A stretch of DNA of 64,000 nt from Thermasporomyces composti. Its GTDB lineage: Bacteria > Actinomycetota > Actinomycetes > Propionibacteriales > Actinopolymorphaceae. The DNA lies in contig NZ_QTUC01000001.1 in NCBI RefSeq assembly GCF_003386795.1, positions 3,038,001 through 3,102,000 of the forward strand, given 5' to 3'. Each line of letters begins with the position of its first letter. The first letter of the stretch is position 1. The position numbers and the translations under genes are program-made. Shown here one piece after another: positions 9,417 through 18,228 of the stretch. A model generated the notes under the pieces. That model was not told the DNA's origin. It made no database searches and worked only from the letters and a program-made list of their open reading frames with translations.

Positions 9417-10505
9417 GTGTCGTGGTCGGACCACCGTGTCGCCACCGTGGAGGTCGCCCGGGTCACCACCCGGTACCCCCGAACCGTCGGACGGAACGCA
9501 CGCCTCGGGAGTCACGGTGCCGGGCCCGAGCAGACGGTCGTGCGCGTGCGAACCGACCAAGGCGGGCAGGGCTGGGGGTTGGCGGCGGGGGATCTCACGG
9601 ACGTGGCCGCGCTCGTCGGCCGGCGGGTCGACGAGCTGTTCGACCCGAAGGTCGGCGTCGTCGAGGCGCTCGCGACGCCGCTGGACTTCGCCCTCCACGA
9701 CCTCGCCGGCCGGCTGCTCGACCAGCCTGTGCACCAGCTGCTCGGCGGGCATGGGACGCGGGCCGTGCCTTGGTACGACGGGGCGATCTACTTCGACGAC
9801 CTGGACCCCGACGAGGCGCCGCGCGGCCTGGACGCCGTCCTGGCGAACTGTCGGGACGACTACGCGTTGGGCTTCCGCGCGTTCAAGGTCAAGATCGGGC
9901 GTGGCCATCGGTGGATGGCGCCCGAAGCCGGACGGCGACGCGACGTCGACGTGACCCGGGCGGTACGTGAGGCCTTCCCCGACTGTCGCATCCTCGTCGA
10001 CGCCAACGACGGCTATACCTGCGCCGACGTTCTCGACTACCTCGACGCGGTGGCCGACTGCGACGTGTTCTGGCTGGAGGAGCCGTTCCCGGAGAACCGG
10101 GAAGACCTGCGCCGGTTGCGGGAGCACCTCGCCGATCGAGGCACCCTCGTCGCGGACGGCGAGTCCGAGCCGGACGTGCCCTTCCTGCTCGACCTCGGCA
10201 AGGAAGGCTTGCTCGACGTCCTTCTCATGGACGTCGTGTCGTTCGGGCTCACCCGGTGGCGGGCGCTCATGCCACGGTTGGCGGAGCTCGGCGTGCGAGC
10301 CTCACCGCACGCCTGGGGCCTGCCCCTCAAGTCGCTGTACGCCGCGCAGATCGCCGCCGGTCTCGGCAACGTCCCCCTCGTGGAGGGCGTTCCGGGCACC
10401 ACGGATGGCGTCGACACCTCCGCCTACCGCTCGGTCGACGGCGTACTGCACGTCCCGGACGCTCCCGGTTTCGGTCTGGACCTGCTCGTGGACACCACCC
10501 GGTGA
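9417..10505 (+). CDS. Mandelate racemase/muconate-lactonizing (enolase superfamily) enzyme
   Basis: 362 aa from GTG 9417, chosen because GGAGGGAG lies 8 nt upstream; an in-frame ATG at 9384 has no such site. The N-terminal capping domain is followed by a barrel with KVKIG (catalytic Lys at the end of strand 2), DANDGY, LEEPFPE and the DGESEPD region (metal ligands), then ASPHAWG with the C-terminal His. This is the arrangement of acid-sugar dehydratases and racemases, which abstract the alpha-proton of a carboxylate using Mg2+. The substrate is not predictable from the sequence. The gene stands alone and ends in a shared hairpin with the convergent GH5 gene. A better-assigned relative is at 51040. 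Confidence 0.85.
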   Translation: MSWSDHRVATVEVARVTTRYPRTVGRNARLGSHGAGPEQTVVRVRTDQGGQGWGLAAGDLTDVAALVGRRVDELFDPKVGVVEALATPLDFALHDLAGRLLDQPVHQLLGGHGTRAVPWYDGAIYFDDLDPDEAPRGLDAVLANCRDDYALGFRAFKVKIGRGHRWMAPEAGRRRDVDVTRAVREAFPDCRILVDANDGYTCADVLDYLDAVADCDVFWLEEPFPENREDLRRLREHLADRGTLVADGESEPDVPFLLDLGKEGLLDVLLMDVVSFGLTRWRALMPRLAELGVRASPHAWGLPLKSLYAAQIAAGLGNVPLVEGVPGTTDGVDTSAYRSVDGVLHVPDAPGFGLDLLVDTTR

Positions 10506-10521
10506 GGTGAGCGTCACCGGG
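10498..10521. terminator. Bidirectional hairpin spanning both stop codons
   Basis: CCCGGTGA (10498-10505) and TCACCGGG (10514-10521) form a perfect 8-bp stem with an 8-nt loop. The TGA of the 9417 gene is the end of the left arm. The TGA of the minus-strand GH5 gene (complement of 10514-10516) begins the right arm. There is no U-tract, as is common for actinobacterial terminators. Confidence 0.6.
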
Positions 10522-11674
10522 GTCGCCGTCGGTTGCGGCGGAAGTACCCCTTGAGCAGCTCCAAGCGAGGTGTGGTCGGGTAACGGGTGAGGTCGTCCTT
10601 GTCGGTGTTGCTGAGCTCGGCGTCCCAGCCGTGCCACTCCCGCCAGGCGTGGTAGGCCCAGCTCCACCCGAAGCGCTCGAACCAGTCGATGGTGTCGCGG
10701 AGGTAGCGGTTGCCGCTGTCCCCGATCCAGCGCGGCGCGCTGAACTCGCCGACGAAGATGGGCACCTGGTAGGTCTGCTGGTATTCCAGCGCGGGGGCGA
10801 GGTACCGGCGGATGGTTTCCGAGTCCCAGTACACCGACGCGGGTAGACCCTCCCAGGCCTCCCCTGGCACCTCTCCTGGGTACGCCACGCCTTCCGGGTA
10901 GCTGACCCCTTGGTGGGTGAAGGCGTGCGGGGCGTACATGTGCGGCGTGATGACGATGTTCGGGTCGGGCGGTGGTGGCAACGCGTTCACCGACTCGAAC
11001 CGGGTGTACCACAGCGGGCTGTCACGCCGTGGGGAGATGGCCGAGGCCACGAGGATGGGCCGGTCCGGGTCGTGTGCTCGAATCGTGGCCACCAGGTCGA
11101 GGACCAGGGCGTTCCAGCTCGCCGGGCCTTCCTCGGCGTGGATGTCGGGGACGGCTGGCTCGTTCAGCAGGTCGTACCCGGCGAGGACCTCACCGCGGTC
11201 GTGGTACCGCGATGCGACGGCGTCCCAGAGCCGCATCGCCAGCTCGTGGTACCGAAGGTCCTTCCAGAACTCGTCGTCGGGGAACGTGGTGTAGTCGTCG
11301 CGCAGACCCGGGAACGTGTGTGGGTCGATGACCACCCGCACACCGTGGCGCTCACAGCTGTCGAGGATTCGGTCGAGCTGTTCGAAGGCCCCGGGGTCAA
11401 GGTCGAACGGCTCTTCCTTGCGCATCAACGGGCGGTTGCTGAAACCGACCCGCAGCAGGTTCCCGCCCGTGGCCGCGAAGGCGGCGATGTCCGCCTCGGT
11501 CAGGGACGACGGCGCTGTCATGCCGCGCATCCGGCTCCAGGCGTTGCGTCGGAACGTCGCCTTCGCGGACGCGGCTTCGGTGACCGCGTGGGCGGTGCTG
11601 GCGGGGATCGAGAGCGTCGCGGTTCCGACCGCGGCGCTGGTGACCTGGAGGAGACGCCTTCTCGTGAGCGTCAT
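10514..11674 (-). CDS. Exported GH5-type cellulase-family glycosidase
   Basis: 386 aa from ATG 11674 (upstream GGGAGAA). The N-terminus is a twin-arginine signal (TRRRLLQVTSAAVG with AHA-V near residue 31). The body is a TIM barrel with GH5 landmarks: NLLRVGF, VVIDPH, the acid/base Glu in LLNEP (E172), TPHMY and the nucleophile in FVGEF (E310). GH5 enzymes hydrolyse beta-1,4-linked glucans, mannans and related glycans with retention. The subfamily and substrate cannot be fixed here, and no carbohydrate-binding module is present. It is transcribed alone, divergently from the gene at 11783. Confidence 0.88.
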   Translation of the reverse strand: MTLTRRRLLQVTSAAVGTATLSIPASTAHAVTEAASAKATFRRNAWSRMRGMTAPSSLTEADIAAFAATGGNLLRVGFSNRPLMRKEEPFDLDPGAFEQLDRILDSCERHGVRVVIDPHTFPGLRDDYTTFPDDEFWKDLRYHELAMRLWDAVASRYHDRGEVLAGYDLLNEPAVPDIHAEEGPASWNALVLDLVATIRAHDPDRPILVASAISPRRDSPLWYTRFESVNALPPPPDPNIVITPHMYAPHAFTHQGVSYPEGVAYPGEVPGEAWEGLPASVYWDSETIRRYLAPALEYQQTYQVPIFVGEFSAPRWIGDSGNRYLRDTIDWFERFGWSWAYHAWREWHGWDAELSNTDKDDLTRYPTTPRLELLKGYFRRNRRRPR

Positions 11675-11782
11675 CGGTTCTCCCGGAAGCTTCCCACAGT
11701 GGACGCTGCCACGGTAATGAGCGGGAGCCGCCGCCTCCCACAGTCGAGCGGAGGATGGCCCAAACCGGCTACAGTCCCCGCT

Positions 11783-12511
11783 GTGCTGGAGACGATCGCG
11801 TACGACGAAGGGCCGCAGGGTCAGGTCGCGTTGCGTCGACGGACCAACGACGTCGGGGCCGACGTCTACGAGCTGATCGTCAACGGGACGTTCGTCATGG
11901 ATACCGTCGAGACGTCCACCGAGCGGCTCCTGGCGTCGGAGGCACTGCGGCGGCTCCACGACGACGACCTCGTCGTGGTGGTCGGAGGGCTGGGTCTGGG
12001 GTTCACCACCCGCGCTGTCCTGTCCGACGAGCGAGTGCGGCGGGTCGAGGTGGTCGAGCTGGCCCGCGTCGTCGTGGACTGGGTTCGGGCCGGGCTCGTG
12101 CCGGAGACACGAGGCGCGCTGGACGACCCGAGGGTTCGCGTCCACGTCGCTGACATCCGCGCCTTCGTCTCCACCCTCGAGGACACGAGTGTGGACGCGG
12201 TCCTGCTCGACGTCGACAACGGGCCGGAGTTCCTGGTCCACACCGCGAACCAGCAGGTGTACGAGCGCCCGTTCCTCGCCGCGTGCGCGCGAACGCTGCG
12301 GTGCGGTGGCGTCCTCGGCGTGTGGTCGGCCGACCGCTCCGGGCCGTTGCGAGAGACGCTGACGAACGTGTTCGGCGCGTGTGAGGAGCTGTCTCGAACG
12401 GTTCGCCGCGAGGGCCGAGTGTGGGACTACTACCTCTACCTGGCCACGAGGATGCCCGAGCCCGTCGACGGAGCGCCCAGGGCCCGGTGCGCGGGTGAGG
12501 TGACGACGTGA
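11783..12511 (+). CDS. Spermidine synthase-like protein
   Basis: 242 aa from GTG 11783. An in-frame ATG at 11717 would add 22 residues. Neither start has a clear ribosome-binding site, so the start is uncertain. It has the Rossmann core of the spermidine synthase family: VVVVGGLGLGFTTRAVL (motif I), VEVVELARVVVDWV, HVADIRAFV and LLDVDNGPEFLV. The N-terminal beta-hairpin oligomerisation domain of true SpeE is absent or reduced. Actinobacterial proteins of this type are usually annotated as spermidine-synthase-like methyltransferases, and polyamine synthesis should not be assumed. It is monocistronic and ends in a hairpin. Confidence 0.75.
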   Translation: MLETIAYDEGPQGQVALRRRTNDVGADVYELIVNGTFVMDTVETSTERLLASEALRRLHDDDLVVVVGGLGLGFTTRAVLSDERVRRVEVVELARVVVDWVRAGLVPETRGALDDPRVRVHVADIRAFVSTLEDTSVDAVLLDVDNGPEFLVHTANQQVYERPFLAACARTLRCGGVLGVWSADRSGPLRETLTNVFGACEELSRTVRREGRVWDYYLYLATRMPEPVDGAPRARCAGEVTT

Positions 12512-12545
12512 GCGGGGCGGCGGGTCTCACCGCCCGCCACCCCGC
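12512..12545. terminator. Hairpin between convergent genes
   Basis: GCGGGGCGGCGGG (12512-12524) pairs with CCCGCCACCCCGC (12533-12545) through 12 of 13 positions, with one C-A mismatch and an 8-nt loop. It starts directly after the TGA of the spermidine-synthase-like gene and lies 33 bp before the end of the convergent aldo/keto reductase gene, so it could serve both. Confidence 0.6.
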
Positions 12546-12577
12546 GTCTGGTTCCTTCCGCTCCGCGACGACCCGGC

Positions 12578-13543
12578 TTACTCGCCGGCTTCGTTGAGCC
12601 GACGCATCTGGTCCTCGGTCAGCTTCAGGTCAGCGGCGTCGAGCGCCTCGTCGAGCTGGGTGACCGAGCTGGCACCGATCAACGGGATGACGACGGGGTC
12701 GCTGTGGAGCATCCACGCCAGCACGACCTGGTTCGCCGTCGCGCCCGTCTCCTTCGCCACCTCGTGGAGGGCGTCCAGGCGACGCTGGGTGTCGACGGTC
12801 TGGTAGGCCTCGGTGAGCGGCTTGTCCGCGCGGCCGCTGTAGGCGCCGCCCAGCAGCGGCGAGTACGCGATGAGGCGCAGCTCGGGAGTCGAGCGCACGT
12901 AGTCCTGCAGCTCGGGTGTGACCGGTAGCTGCGCGCCGAGATCGGCGTCCGGCTTGGGACGCAGGTAGGAGTGGCGCTGCTGGATGACCGTGTAGGCGGG
13001 CCAGCCGTTGGCCTGGCAGATCTGCCGGGCTCGCTCGATTCGCCACGCCGGGTGATTACTGACGCCGAGCAACCGCACCTTGCCGTCGGCGACCACCTTG
13101 GCGAAGGCGCCGACCTGCTCCTCCAAAGGTGTGCGACGGTCCTCGATGTGCGCGTAGTAGAGGTCGACGTGGTCGGTGCCGAGTCGGCGCAGGCTCTCGT
13201 CGATCTGGGCGCGAATGACCTTCTCCGAGAGGCCTTCGGCGTTGTTGGGGAAGTCTTTGGGATCCCCGTCGGGACGGGCCCCGACCTTGGTCGCGAGGAT
13301 GACGGAGTCGCGGGTGCCACGCTCACGGAACCAGCGACCGAGCAAGGTCTCGCTCTCGTCGCCCCGACCGTCCTTCTCCCAGAACTGGTAGCAGTTCGCG
13401 GTGTCGAGGAAGTTCCCGCCGCGTTCGAGGTAGCGGTCAAGGATGGTGAACGACGTGCTCTCGTCAACCGTTGAGCCGAAGAACATCGTGCCGAGCGCGA
13501 TCGCGCTCACCTCGACGTCCTGGGCGAGGTTGAGGTGTCTCAT
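12578..13543 (-). CDS. Aldo/keto reductase
   Basis: 321 aa, a full-length NAD(P)H-dependent TIM-barrel oxidoreductase. The catalytic tetrad is visible as Asp47 and Tyr52 (FLDTANCYQFW), Lys86 (ILATKVG) and His132 (LYYAHIED). The C-terminal part has the cofactor-binding segment VVIPLIGASSVTQLDEAL. It resembles actinobacterial AKRs that act on sugars or small aldehydes. It sits 79 bp downstream of the sulfatase gene on the same strand, so the two may be co-transcribed and work on the same desulfated sugar, which is an inference from position. Confidence 0.88.
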   Translation of the reverse strand: MRHLNLAQDVEVSAIALGTMFFGSTVDESTSFTILDRYLERGGNFLDTANCYQFWEKDGRGDESETLLGRWFRERGTRDSVILATKVGARPDGDPKDFPNNAEGLSEKVIRAQIDESLRRLGTDHVDLYYAHIEDRRTPLEEQVGAFAKVVADGKVRLLGVSNHPAWRIERARQICQANGWPAYTVIQQRHSYLRPKPDADLGAQLPVTPELQDYVRSTPELRLIAYSPLLGGAYSGRADKPLTEAYQTVDTQRRLDALHEVAKETGATANQVVLAWMLHSDPVVIPLIGASSVTQLDEALDAADLKLTEDQMRRLNEAGE

Positions 13544-13621
13544 GGGCTTCGATCGTACGGCCGCAGCGCGCTCACGCCCGGGCCAATCCGAGGGCGGCTC
13601 ACCGGACCAATCGAGCCGGGC

Positions 13622-15061
13622 TCACCGTTCGGTGTCCACCTCGTCGCTCGGAGTGTACGGCGGGTCGCCGATCTCTTTCTGCAGCCGAGCCAGCTCGGCA
13701 GTGAGCTCGGCACGGACCGACGCGTAGGCAGGGTCGTCGTAGACGCTTCGCATCTCCTTCGGGTCGGTCTGGAGGTCGAACAGCTCCCACTCCGGCTCGT
13801 AGCGCTCCGATGACGTGCCGGGGAGGCCGAGGCCGTCGTTGTAGTAGTAGATGAGCTTGTAACGAGGCGTTCGAATGCCGTAGTGGGCGCGCACGTTGTG
13901 GCTGCCGTCGCCGTGCTCCCAGTAGCGGTAGTAGATCCGCTGTGGCCAGTCGTCCGGCGTGACGCCGCGCAGGACCGGTCGGAAGCTCCTGCCCTGCATG
14001 CGCGGGTGCGCCGGAACACCAGCGAAGTCCAAGAACGTCTGGGCGAAGTCGACGTTCGAGATCATCGCCGTCGACACCGAGCCGGCGGGGACCTCCCGCG
14101 GATACCGGACGAGGAACGGCATGCGCAGCGACTCCTCGTACATGAACCGCTTGTCGTACCACCCGTGGTCGCCGAGGAAGAAGCCCTGGTCGGAGGTGTA
14201 GACGACGATCGTGTCGTCGCGGAGCCCTTCGGCGTCGAGGTAGTCCAGCACCCGCCCGACGTTGTCATCCACGCTCGCCACGCAGCGCAGGTAGTCCTTC
14301 ATATACCGCTGGTACTTCCAGTAGGCCTCCTCCTCGGGCGTGAGGCCAGGCGGGACCGGCTCCTTCAGGTCGGTGGGTGTGAGGTCCCGCGCGACCCTCA
14401 TCAACGCGGCTTTGGCGGCCTCCGAGCGGTTGGCGTAGTCGTCGTGGAAGGTCTCCGGCAGCGGGATGTCGGTGTCCGCATAGAGGTGCATGTGTTTCTC
14501 ATCCGGCTCCCACGGGCGATGCGGAGCCTTGTGGTGGACGAGCAAGCAGAACGGTCGGGTCCGGTCCCGGCTGTCCAGCCAGGACAGCGAGAGGTCGGTG
14601 ATGATGTCCGTGGCGTAGCCGTCGAAGCGACGCTCGACCCCGTTATCGAAGAACGTCGGGTTGTGGTAGTCACCTTGGTCTGGCAGGACGACCCAGTGGT
14701 CGAAGCCGCGCGGGTCGTGGTCCGGGCCGTGACCGAGGTGCCACTTGCCCACGATGGCGGTCTGGTAACCAGCGTCCCGCAGCAGCCCGACAAAGGTCGG
14801 TTGACGGTTGTCGAAGTACGTGGAGAGTGTCCGCACGCCGTTGACGTGGCTGTGCGTCCCCGTGAGGATCGTCGCCCGGCTCGGCGCGCACAGCGCGTTC
14901 TGGCAGAAGACGTTGTCCAGGCGCATGCCCTCGCGGGCGAGGCGGTCGATGTGGGGCGTCTCGTTCACCCGGCTCCCGTACGCGCTGATCGCGTGCGCCG
15001 CGTGGTCGTCGGACATGATGAAGACGATGTTGGGGCGACGTGACGAGGACTGATCAGGCAT
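13622..15061 (-). CDS. Type I sulfatase
   Basis: 479 aa from ATG 15061, preceded by GGAAGGAAG; a TTG just upstream is less likely. The N-terminus carries the metal-binding Asp pair (FIMSDDHA, D18/D19). The sulfatase signature is CAPSRATILTG, with Cys58 the residue converted to formylglycine. Further landmarks are GKWHLG, VYTSDQGFFLGDHGWYDKRF and the family C-terminal subdomain. There is no signal peptide, so it should act in the cytoplasm on imported sulfated sugars, or be exported by an unseen route. The formylglycine-generating enzyme is not in the window. It lies just downstream of the ADP-ribosylglycohydrolase-fold gene (71-bp gap), suggesting one transcript with it and the aldo/keto reductase. 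Confidence 0.9.
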   Translation of the reverse strand: MPDQSSSRRPNIVFIMSDDHAAHAISAYGSRVNETPHIDRLAREGMRLDNVFCQNALCAPSRATILTGTHSHVNGVRTLSTYFDNRQPTFVGLLRDAGYQTAIVGKWHLGHGPDHDPRGFDHWVVLPDQGDYHNPTFFDNGVERRFDGYATDIITDLSLSWLDSRDRTRPFCLLVHHKAPHRPWEPDEKHMHLYADTDIPLPETFHDDYANRSEAAKAALMRVARDLTPTDLKEPVPPGLTPEEEAYWKYQRYMKDYLRCVASVDDNVGRVLDYLDAEGLRDDTIVVYTSDQGFFLGDHGWYDKRFMYEESLRMPFLVRYPREVPAGSVSTAMISNVDFAQTFLDFAGVPAHPRMQGRSFRPVLRGVTPDDWPQRIYYRYWEHGDGSHNVRAHYGIRTPRYKLIYYYNDGLGLPGTSSERYEPEWELFDLQTDPKEMRSVYDDPAYASVRAELTAELARLQKEIGDPPYTPSDEVDTER

Positions 15062-15108
15062 CAACTTCCTTCCTCGCGTCTTGGTGTCGAGCGCCGTCGT
15101 GAACGTGT

Positions 15109-15146
15109 CACTGAGTCCCAGGGGAGTGCCACTCAGTCCCAGGGGA
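15109..15146. repeat. 21-bp tandem duplication across a stop codon
   Basis: A 17-nt core, CACTGAGTCCCAGGGGA at 15109-15125, recurs at 15130-15146 with one mismatch (CACTCAGTCCCAGGGGA), a period of 21 bp. The second copy contains the last codons and the TGA of the 15133 gene; the first lies just beyond the stop. It looks like a small slippage duplication. Confidence 0.7.
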
Positions 15147-17091
15147 AGCGAGTCCGGCCGAGGTGCGGTTGGCCGTCACGGAACCGGTCGTCACTGGAGA
15201 TCAGGACGTGGCACTGCGCCGCCGGCGCGTCGGCGTTCCGAACGAGCTTGACGAGCAGCTCGTTCCAGCCGGCGCGCAACGTCACCGAGCTCGCCGAGTC
15301 GGCGCGCCCGCCGTAGTTGGGTCGGATGGGTTGGTACCGCTCGGCGGTGGCCACGTGGTCGTCGTTCACCCAGAACCGCACGGGGCAGTTCGCGTCGACC
15401 GCGAGCCACACGCGCTGCGCCTCCGGCGCGTGGATGAAGCTCTGCACGTAGAGCACGCCGGGTCCGTCGAAGACCTCGTCGAGGGGGAGGGCGTTGTCGT
15501 GCGCCGACAGCTCTCGCCACTCGCCGCCACGGCTGTCCGGCTCCTCGAGCGCGCCGGTCCGCTGCTCGGGCGGGAAAGCAGTGTCGAGCAGCTCGGTGTC
15601 GCTCCGACCGTTCCGGTCGTACGGGCCGCTCACGCGGATGGCCGCGGCGCCGACGAGGACGAGCGGAACGGCCGGCTGCGCGGGGCGTCCGCGTGGCGAC
15701 ACCGCGACGAAGCAGCGGTTGCTGTTGTGGAGGAGAGCGCGTCCGGGTATGTCGATCCGCCAGGTGAGCTCGGTGCGGCCACGCGCGGGAACCTCCACCT
15801 CTTGCGCGGCTGGAGCCTCCCACCCTGTCGGCACGGTCACCGCACAGGTCGCGACGATCGGGTCGGGGTGCGGGTTCGTCAGCGTGGTGACGATGGTCTT
15901 GGTGGTGTCGGGTGCGACCGCTGGCGTGTCGACGTAGTCGACCCCCACGTGCAGGTCGGGTGAGGGGAAGCTCACCAGCGTCGGGCTGGAGTCGCGCAGC
16001 GCGCGCACCTCGTCGTCGGCGTAGAGGTCCGTCTCGGAGACACGCACGACGCCGTCTGCGTCGAGGGCGCCATGGGTGGAGAGCACGGTGCGGGCGACGC
16101 GTCGGATCCGGGTGACGAGCTCGTCCAGGTTGGCCGGGATCGGGTTGTCGCCGTCGGAGAGGTGCCGCACGCCACCCCAGGATTCGTTGGTCGCGATGGT
16201 GTCGCCGAGCGGCTCGATCCACTTCGCGGGCAGGCCGGAGCGTCCGGCGAGGATGCCGAGGTAGCTGCCGATCGCGGCGCCCGAGGAGTCGGTGTCGTAG
16301 CCGCAGTTGACCGTCTTGCAGATGCCGTCGCCGAAGTCCTCGCCGTAGAGCAGGCCGATGACCTGGAAGCCGAGGTTGATGGGGGAGTACTGCGCGTTGT
16401 AGTGAGGCGTGGTCTCCAGCACCCGCCGTCGAGCCGCCTTCCAGTCCAGACCCTCGTCGTGGGCAGCGAGCACGGCGCGGATGGCGGCCGCGGTCTTGCT
16501 GTCGTCGGGGACGTACGACAGGCCGATGTCGACGAGCGCGCGCCGGTCGCTGACGACGAAGGCCGCCGACTCCACCGCGACGTTGAACAGCTCGCCGTAG
16601 ACCGACTCACCACCGGCGTGGTCGCAGATCGCGTCCTGGTAGGCGTACCGAGCCGCCACCCGCGGGGCTGCGGGAGCCACGCACGCCCAGATCTCCGAGC
16701 GGATCGGGCAGCCCATGCAGTCTTTGAACCAGTTGTTGTAGTGGCCGCTGATCGGCGGTTCGAGACCCAGCCGCAGGTTCGTCTTGGACAGGCCGTACTC
16801 GTCGAAGTTGTAGCCCACGTGGTCGAGCCAGTACCTGGCCAAGTCGCGCGCGGACAGGTGAGGGCCGACCTCCTCGAGGGCTTTCAGCCAGGCGAGCTGG
16901 ATCTCGAGATCGTCGTTGGGGAGACCGCCACCGCCCTCGGCGAGCTTCGGGTACCACCACACGTCGAACGGCTCGGGCTCGCCGAACGTCTTCTCCAGCG
17001 GGGTTCCGAGCGTGCCGCCGGCGTTCTTCCCCAGCCAGCACCCGTACACCTTGTCGTAGAAGAGCGGACCCTCGATGTCGAGCTCGAGCAC
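15133..17091 (-). CDS. ADP-ribosylglycohydrolase-fold protein fused to C-terminal beta-sandwich modules
   Basis: 652 aa from GTG 17091, chosen because GGAGGGAG lies 5 nt upstream; the frame stays open to 17253 without another good start. Residues about 5-330 are an ADP-ribosylglycohydrolase (DraG/ARH) domain: YGCWLGKNAGGTLG, the metal site NDDLEIQLAWL (where DraG has TDDT) and GYDTDSSGAAIG (where DraG has DTD). The C-terminal about 300 residues look like an Ig-like domain (VTVPTGWEAPAAQEVEVP) and a jelly-roll module (FWVNDDHVA, LRAGWNELLVKLVRN) of the kind found on glycan-active enzymes. No signal peptide. With a sulfatase and a reductase downstream, a glycan or nucleoside-sugar substrate is as plausible as ADP-ribosyl protein. 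Confidence 0.8.
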   Translation of the reverse strand: MLELDIEGPLFYDKVYGCWLGKNAGGTLGTPLEKTFGEPEPFDVWWYPKLAEGGGGLPNDDLEIQLAWLKALEEVGPHLSARDLARYWLDHVGYNFDEYGLSKTNLRLGLEPPISGHYNNWFKDCMGCPIRSEIWACVAPAAPRVAARYAYQDAICDHAGGESVYGELFNVAVESAAFVVSDRRALVDIGLSYVPDDSKTAAAIRAVLAAHDEGLDWKAARRRVLETTPHYNAQYSPINLGFQVIGLLYGEDFGDGICKTVNCGYDTDSSGAAIGSYLGILAGRSGLPAKWIEPLGDTIATNESWGGVRHLSDGDNPIPANLDELVTRIRRVARTVLSTHGALDADGVVRVSETDLYADDEVRALRDSSPTLVSFPSPDLHVGVDYVDTPAVAPDTTKTIVTTLTNPHPDPIVATCAVTVPTGWEAPAAQEVEVPARGRTELTWRIDIPGRALLHNSNRCFVAVSPRGRPAQPAVPLVLVGAAAIRVSGPYDRNGRSDTELLDTAFPPEQRTGALEEPDSRGGEWRELSAHDNALPLDEVFDGPGVLYVQSFIHAPEAQRVWLAVDANCPVRFWVNDDHVATAERYQPIRPNYGGRADSASSVTLRAGWNELLVKLVRNADAPAAQCHVLISSDDRFRDGQPHLGRTRFPWD

Positions 17092-17343
17092 GGTGTCTCC
17101 CTCCACGCCGCCGGACGGCGGCCGGGTCTGCATCGGCTGCACGACTCGGCGCCCGTCGACCGCCGCAGCCGGAGTGTAGTTCCGGTTCCGCGCTCCCACT
17201 CCCGAGAGGAACCGGCTTGGCCGTGAACGGCACCCTCGCGGGTCGAGGCTCACGAGCCACCGATCCGGGCCCAGGCCGAGCGAGCTAGGGTCCTCGCAGT
17301 GGCGGCAACAGCGCGCCGCCGCCGGTTGGAGGAGCTACGCACC

Positions 17344-18165
17344 ATGAGGAGCCGTGTGGAAGAGGCGGAACGTGCGGACGTCGCGGTCACGTCGAGACCG
17401 GTCCTGCCGTTCTTCGTCCTCGTCGTCCTCCTCTCGGTTCCTCTCTGGGTCCTCGGGTTGTTCGTGGAGAGTCCAGAGGGCACCCCGATGGACCTTCCGG
17501 TGAGTGCTCTCATGTTCGCCTGCCCGTTTCTCGCCGCGTGGATCATGCTGTGGCGGCAGGGCTCGGCCGGTGAGATCCGTCACCTGCTCAGGCGAGCGGT
17601 GGATCCCCGAACAGTTCGGCCCAGAACGTGGTATTTCCCCACGTTCCTGACGATCCCGGTGATCGTCGCCGCCGTCGACTGGTGTTTGCGGCTTACTGGC
17701 AGCGCGGATGGAGAGCGCGGCTCGATCGCCGCGCTGCCTCTGCTTCTCGTGCTGTTCCTCGTCAGCGCCGTCGGCGAGGAAACGGGCTGGATGGGCTACG
17801 CCGTGGAGCCGATGCGGGCCCGGTGGGGTGCACTCGTCGCGGGCCTGTTCATCGGCGCGTTCTGGGCGATCTGGCACGTGCTGCCGTTGGTCCAGGCGGA
17901 CCGGTCGTTCGTCTGGATCGCTTGGTGGTTCCTCGGCACGGTCGCCCTTCGCGTGCTCATCGTGTGGCTCTACGTCAACGCCGGGCGATCCGTCGTCGTG
18001 GCGGTGATCGTCCACGCGTTCGTCAACGTGGGGATGGTCCTCCTTCCGGACTACACCACCCACGTCGCTCCCGTCGCGTTGTTCGGCTGCCTCTCCGCGC
18101 TCTCCGCGCTCGTCGTGACGGTCTTGTGGGGCCCGACCTTGGCCCGCTTCCGTCTCCGCAGCTGA
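17344..18165 (+). CDS. CPBP-family intramembrane metalloprotease
   Basis: 273 aa from ATG 17344, preceded by GGAGGAG at a 9-nt spacing; the frame also runs back to GTG 17299. About eight hydrophobic segments. CPBP/ABI motifs are in order: the Glu pair in GEETGWMGYA, FWAIWHVLPL (His) and VIVHAFVNVGMVLL (His). Members include CAAX-type proteases and immunity or processing proteins; the physiological substrate is unknown. The gene is isolated, about 90 bp from the divergent end of the ADP-ribosylglycohydrolase-fold gene's upstream region. Confidence 0.85.
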   Translation: MRSRVEEAERADVAVTSRPVLPFFVLVVLLSVPLWVLGLFVESPEGTPMDLPVSALMFACPFLAAWIMLWRQGSAGEIRHLLRRAVDPRTVRPRTWYFPTFLTIPVIVAAVDWCLRLTGSADGERGSIAALPLLLVLFLVSAVGEETGWMGYAVEPMRARWGALVAGLFIGAFWAIWHVLPLVQADRSFVWIAWWFLGTVALRVLIVWLYVNAGRSVVVAVIVHAFVNVGMVLLPDYTTHVAPVALFGCLSALSALVVTVLWGPTLARFRLRS

Positions 18166-18228
18166 CCGTCTGTGGTCCGGCGTCACCTTTCACACGTCCC
18201 CGAGCCCGGAGGTCGACAGCCTGAGCGC

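Noticed and set aside
11675-12241. Upstream extension of the GH5 gene to 12241
   Set aside because: It overlaps the spermidine-synthase-like gene, lacks protein-like features, and the twin-arginine signal begins at ATG 11674 with its own ribosome-binding site.
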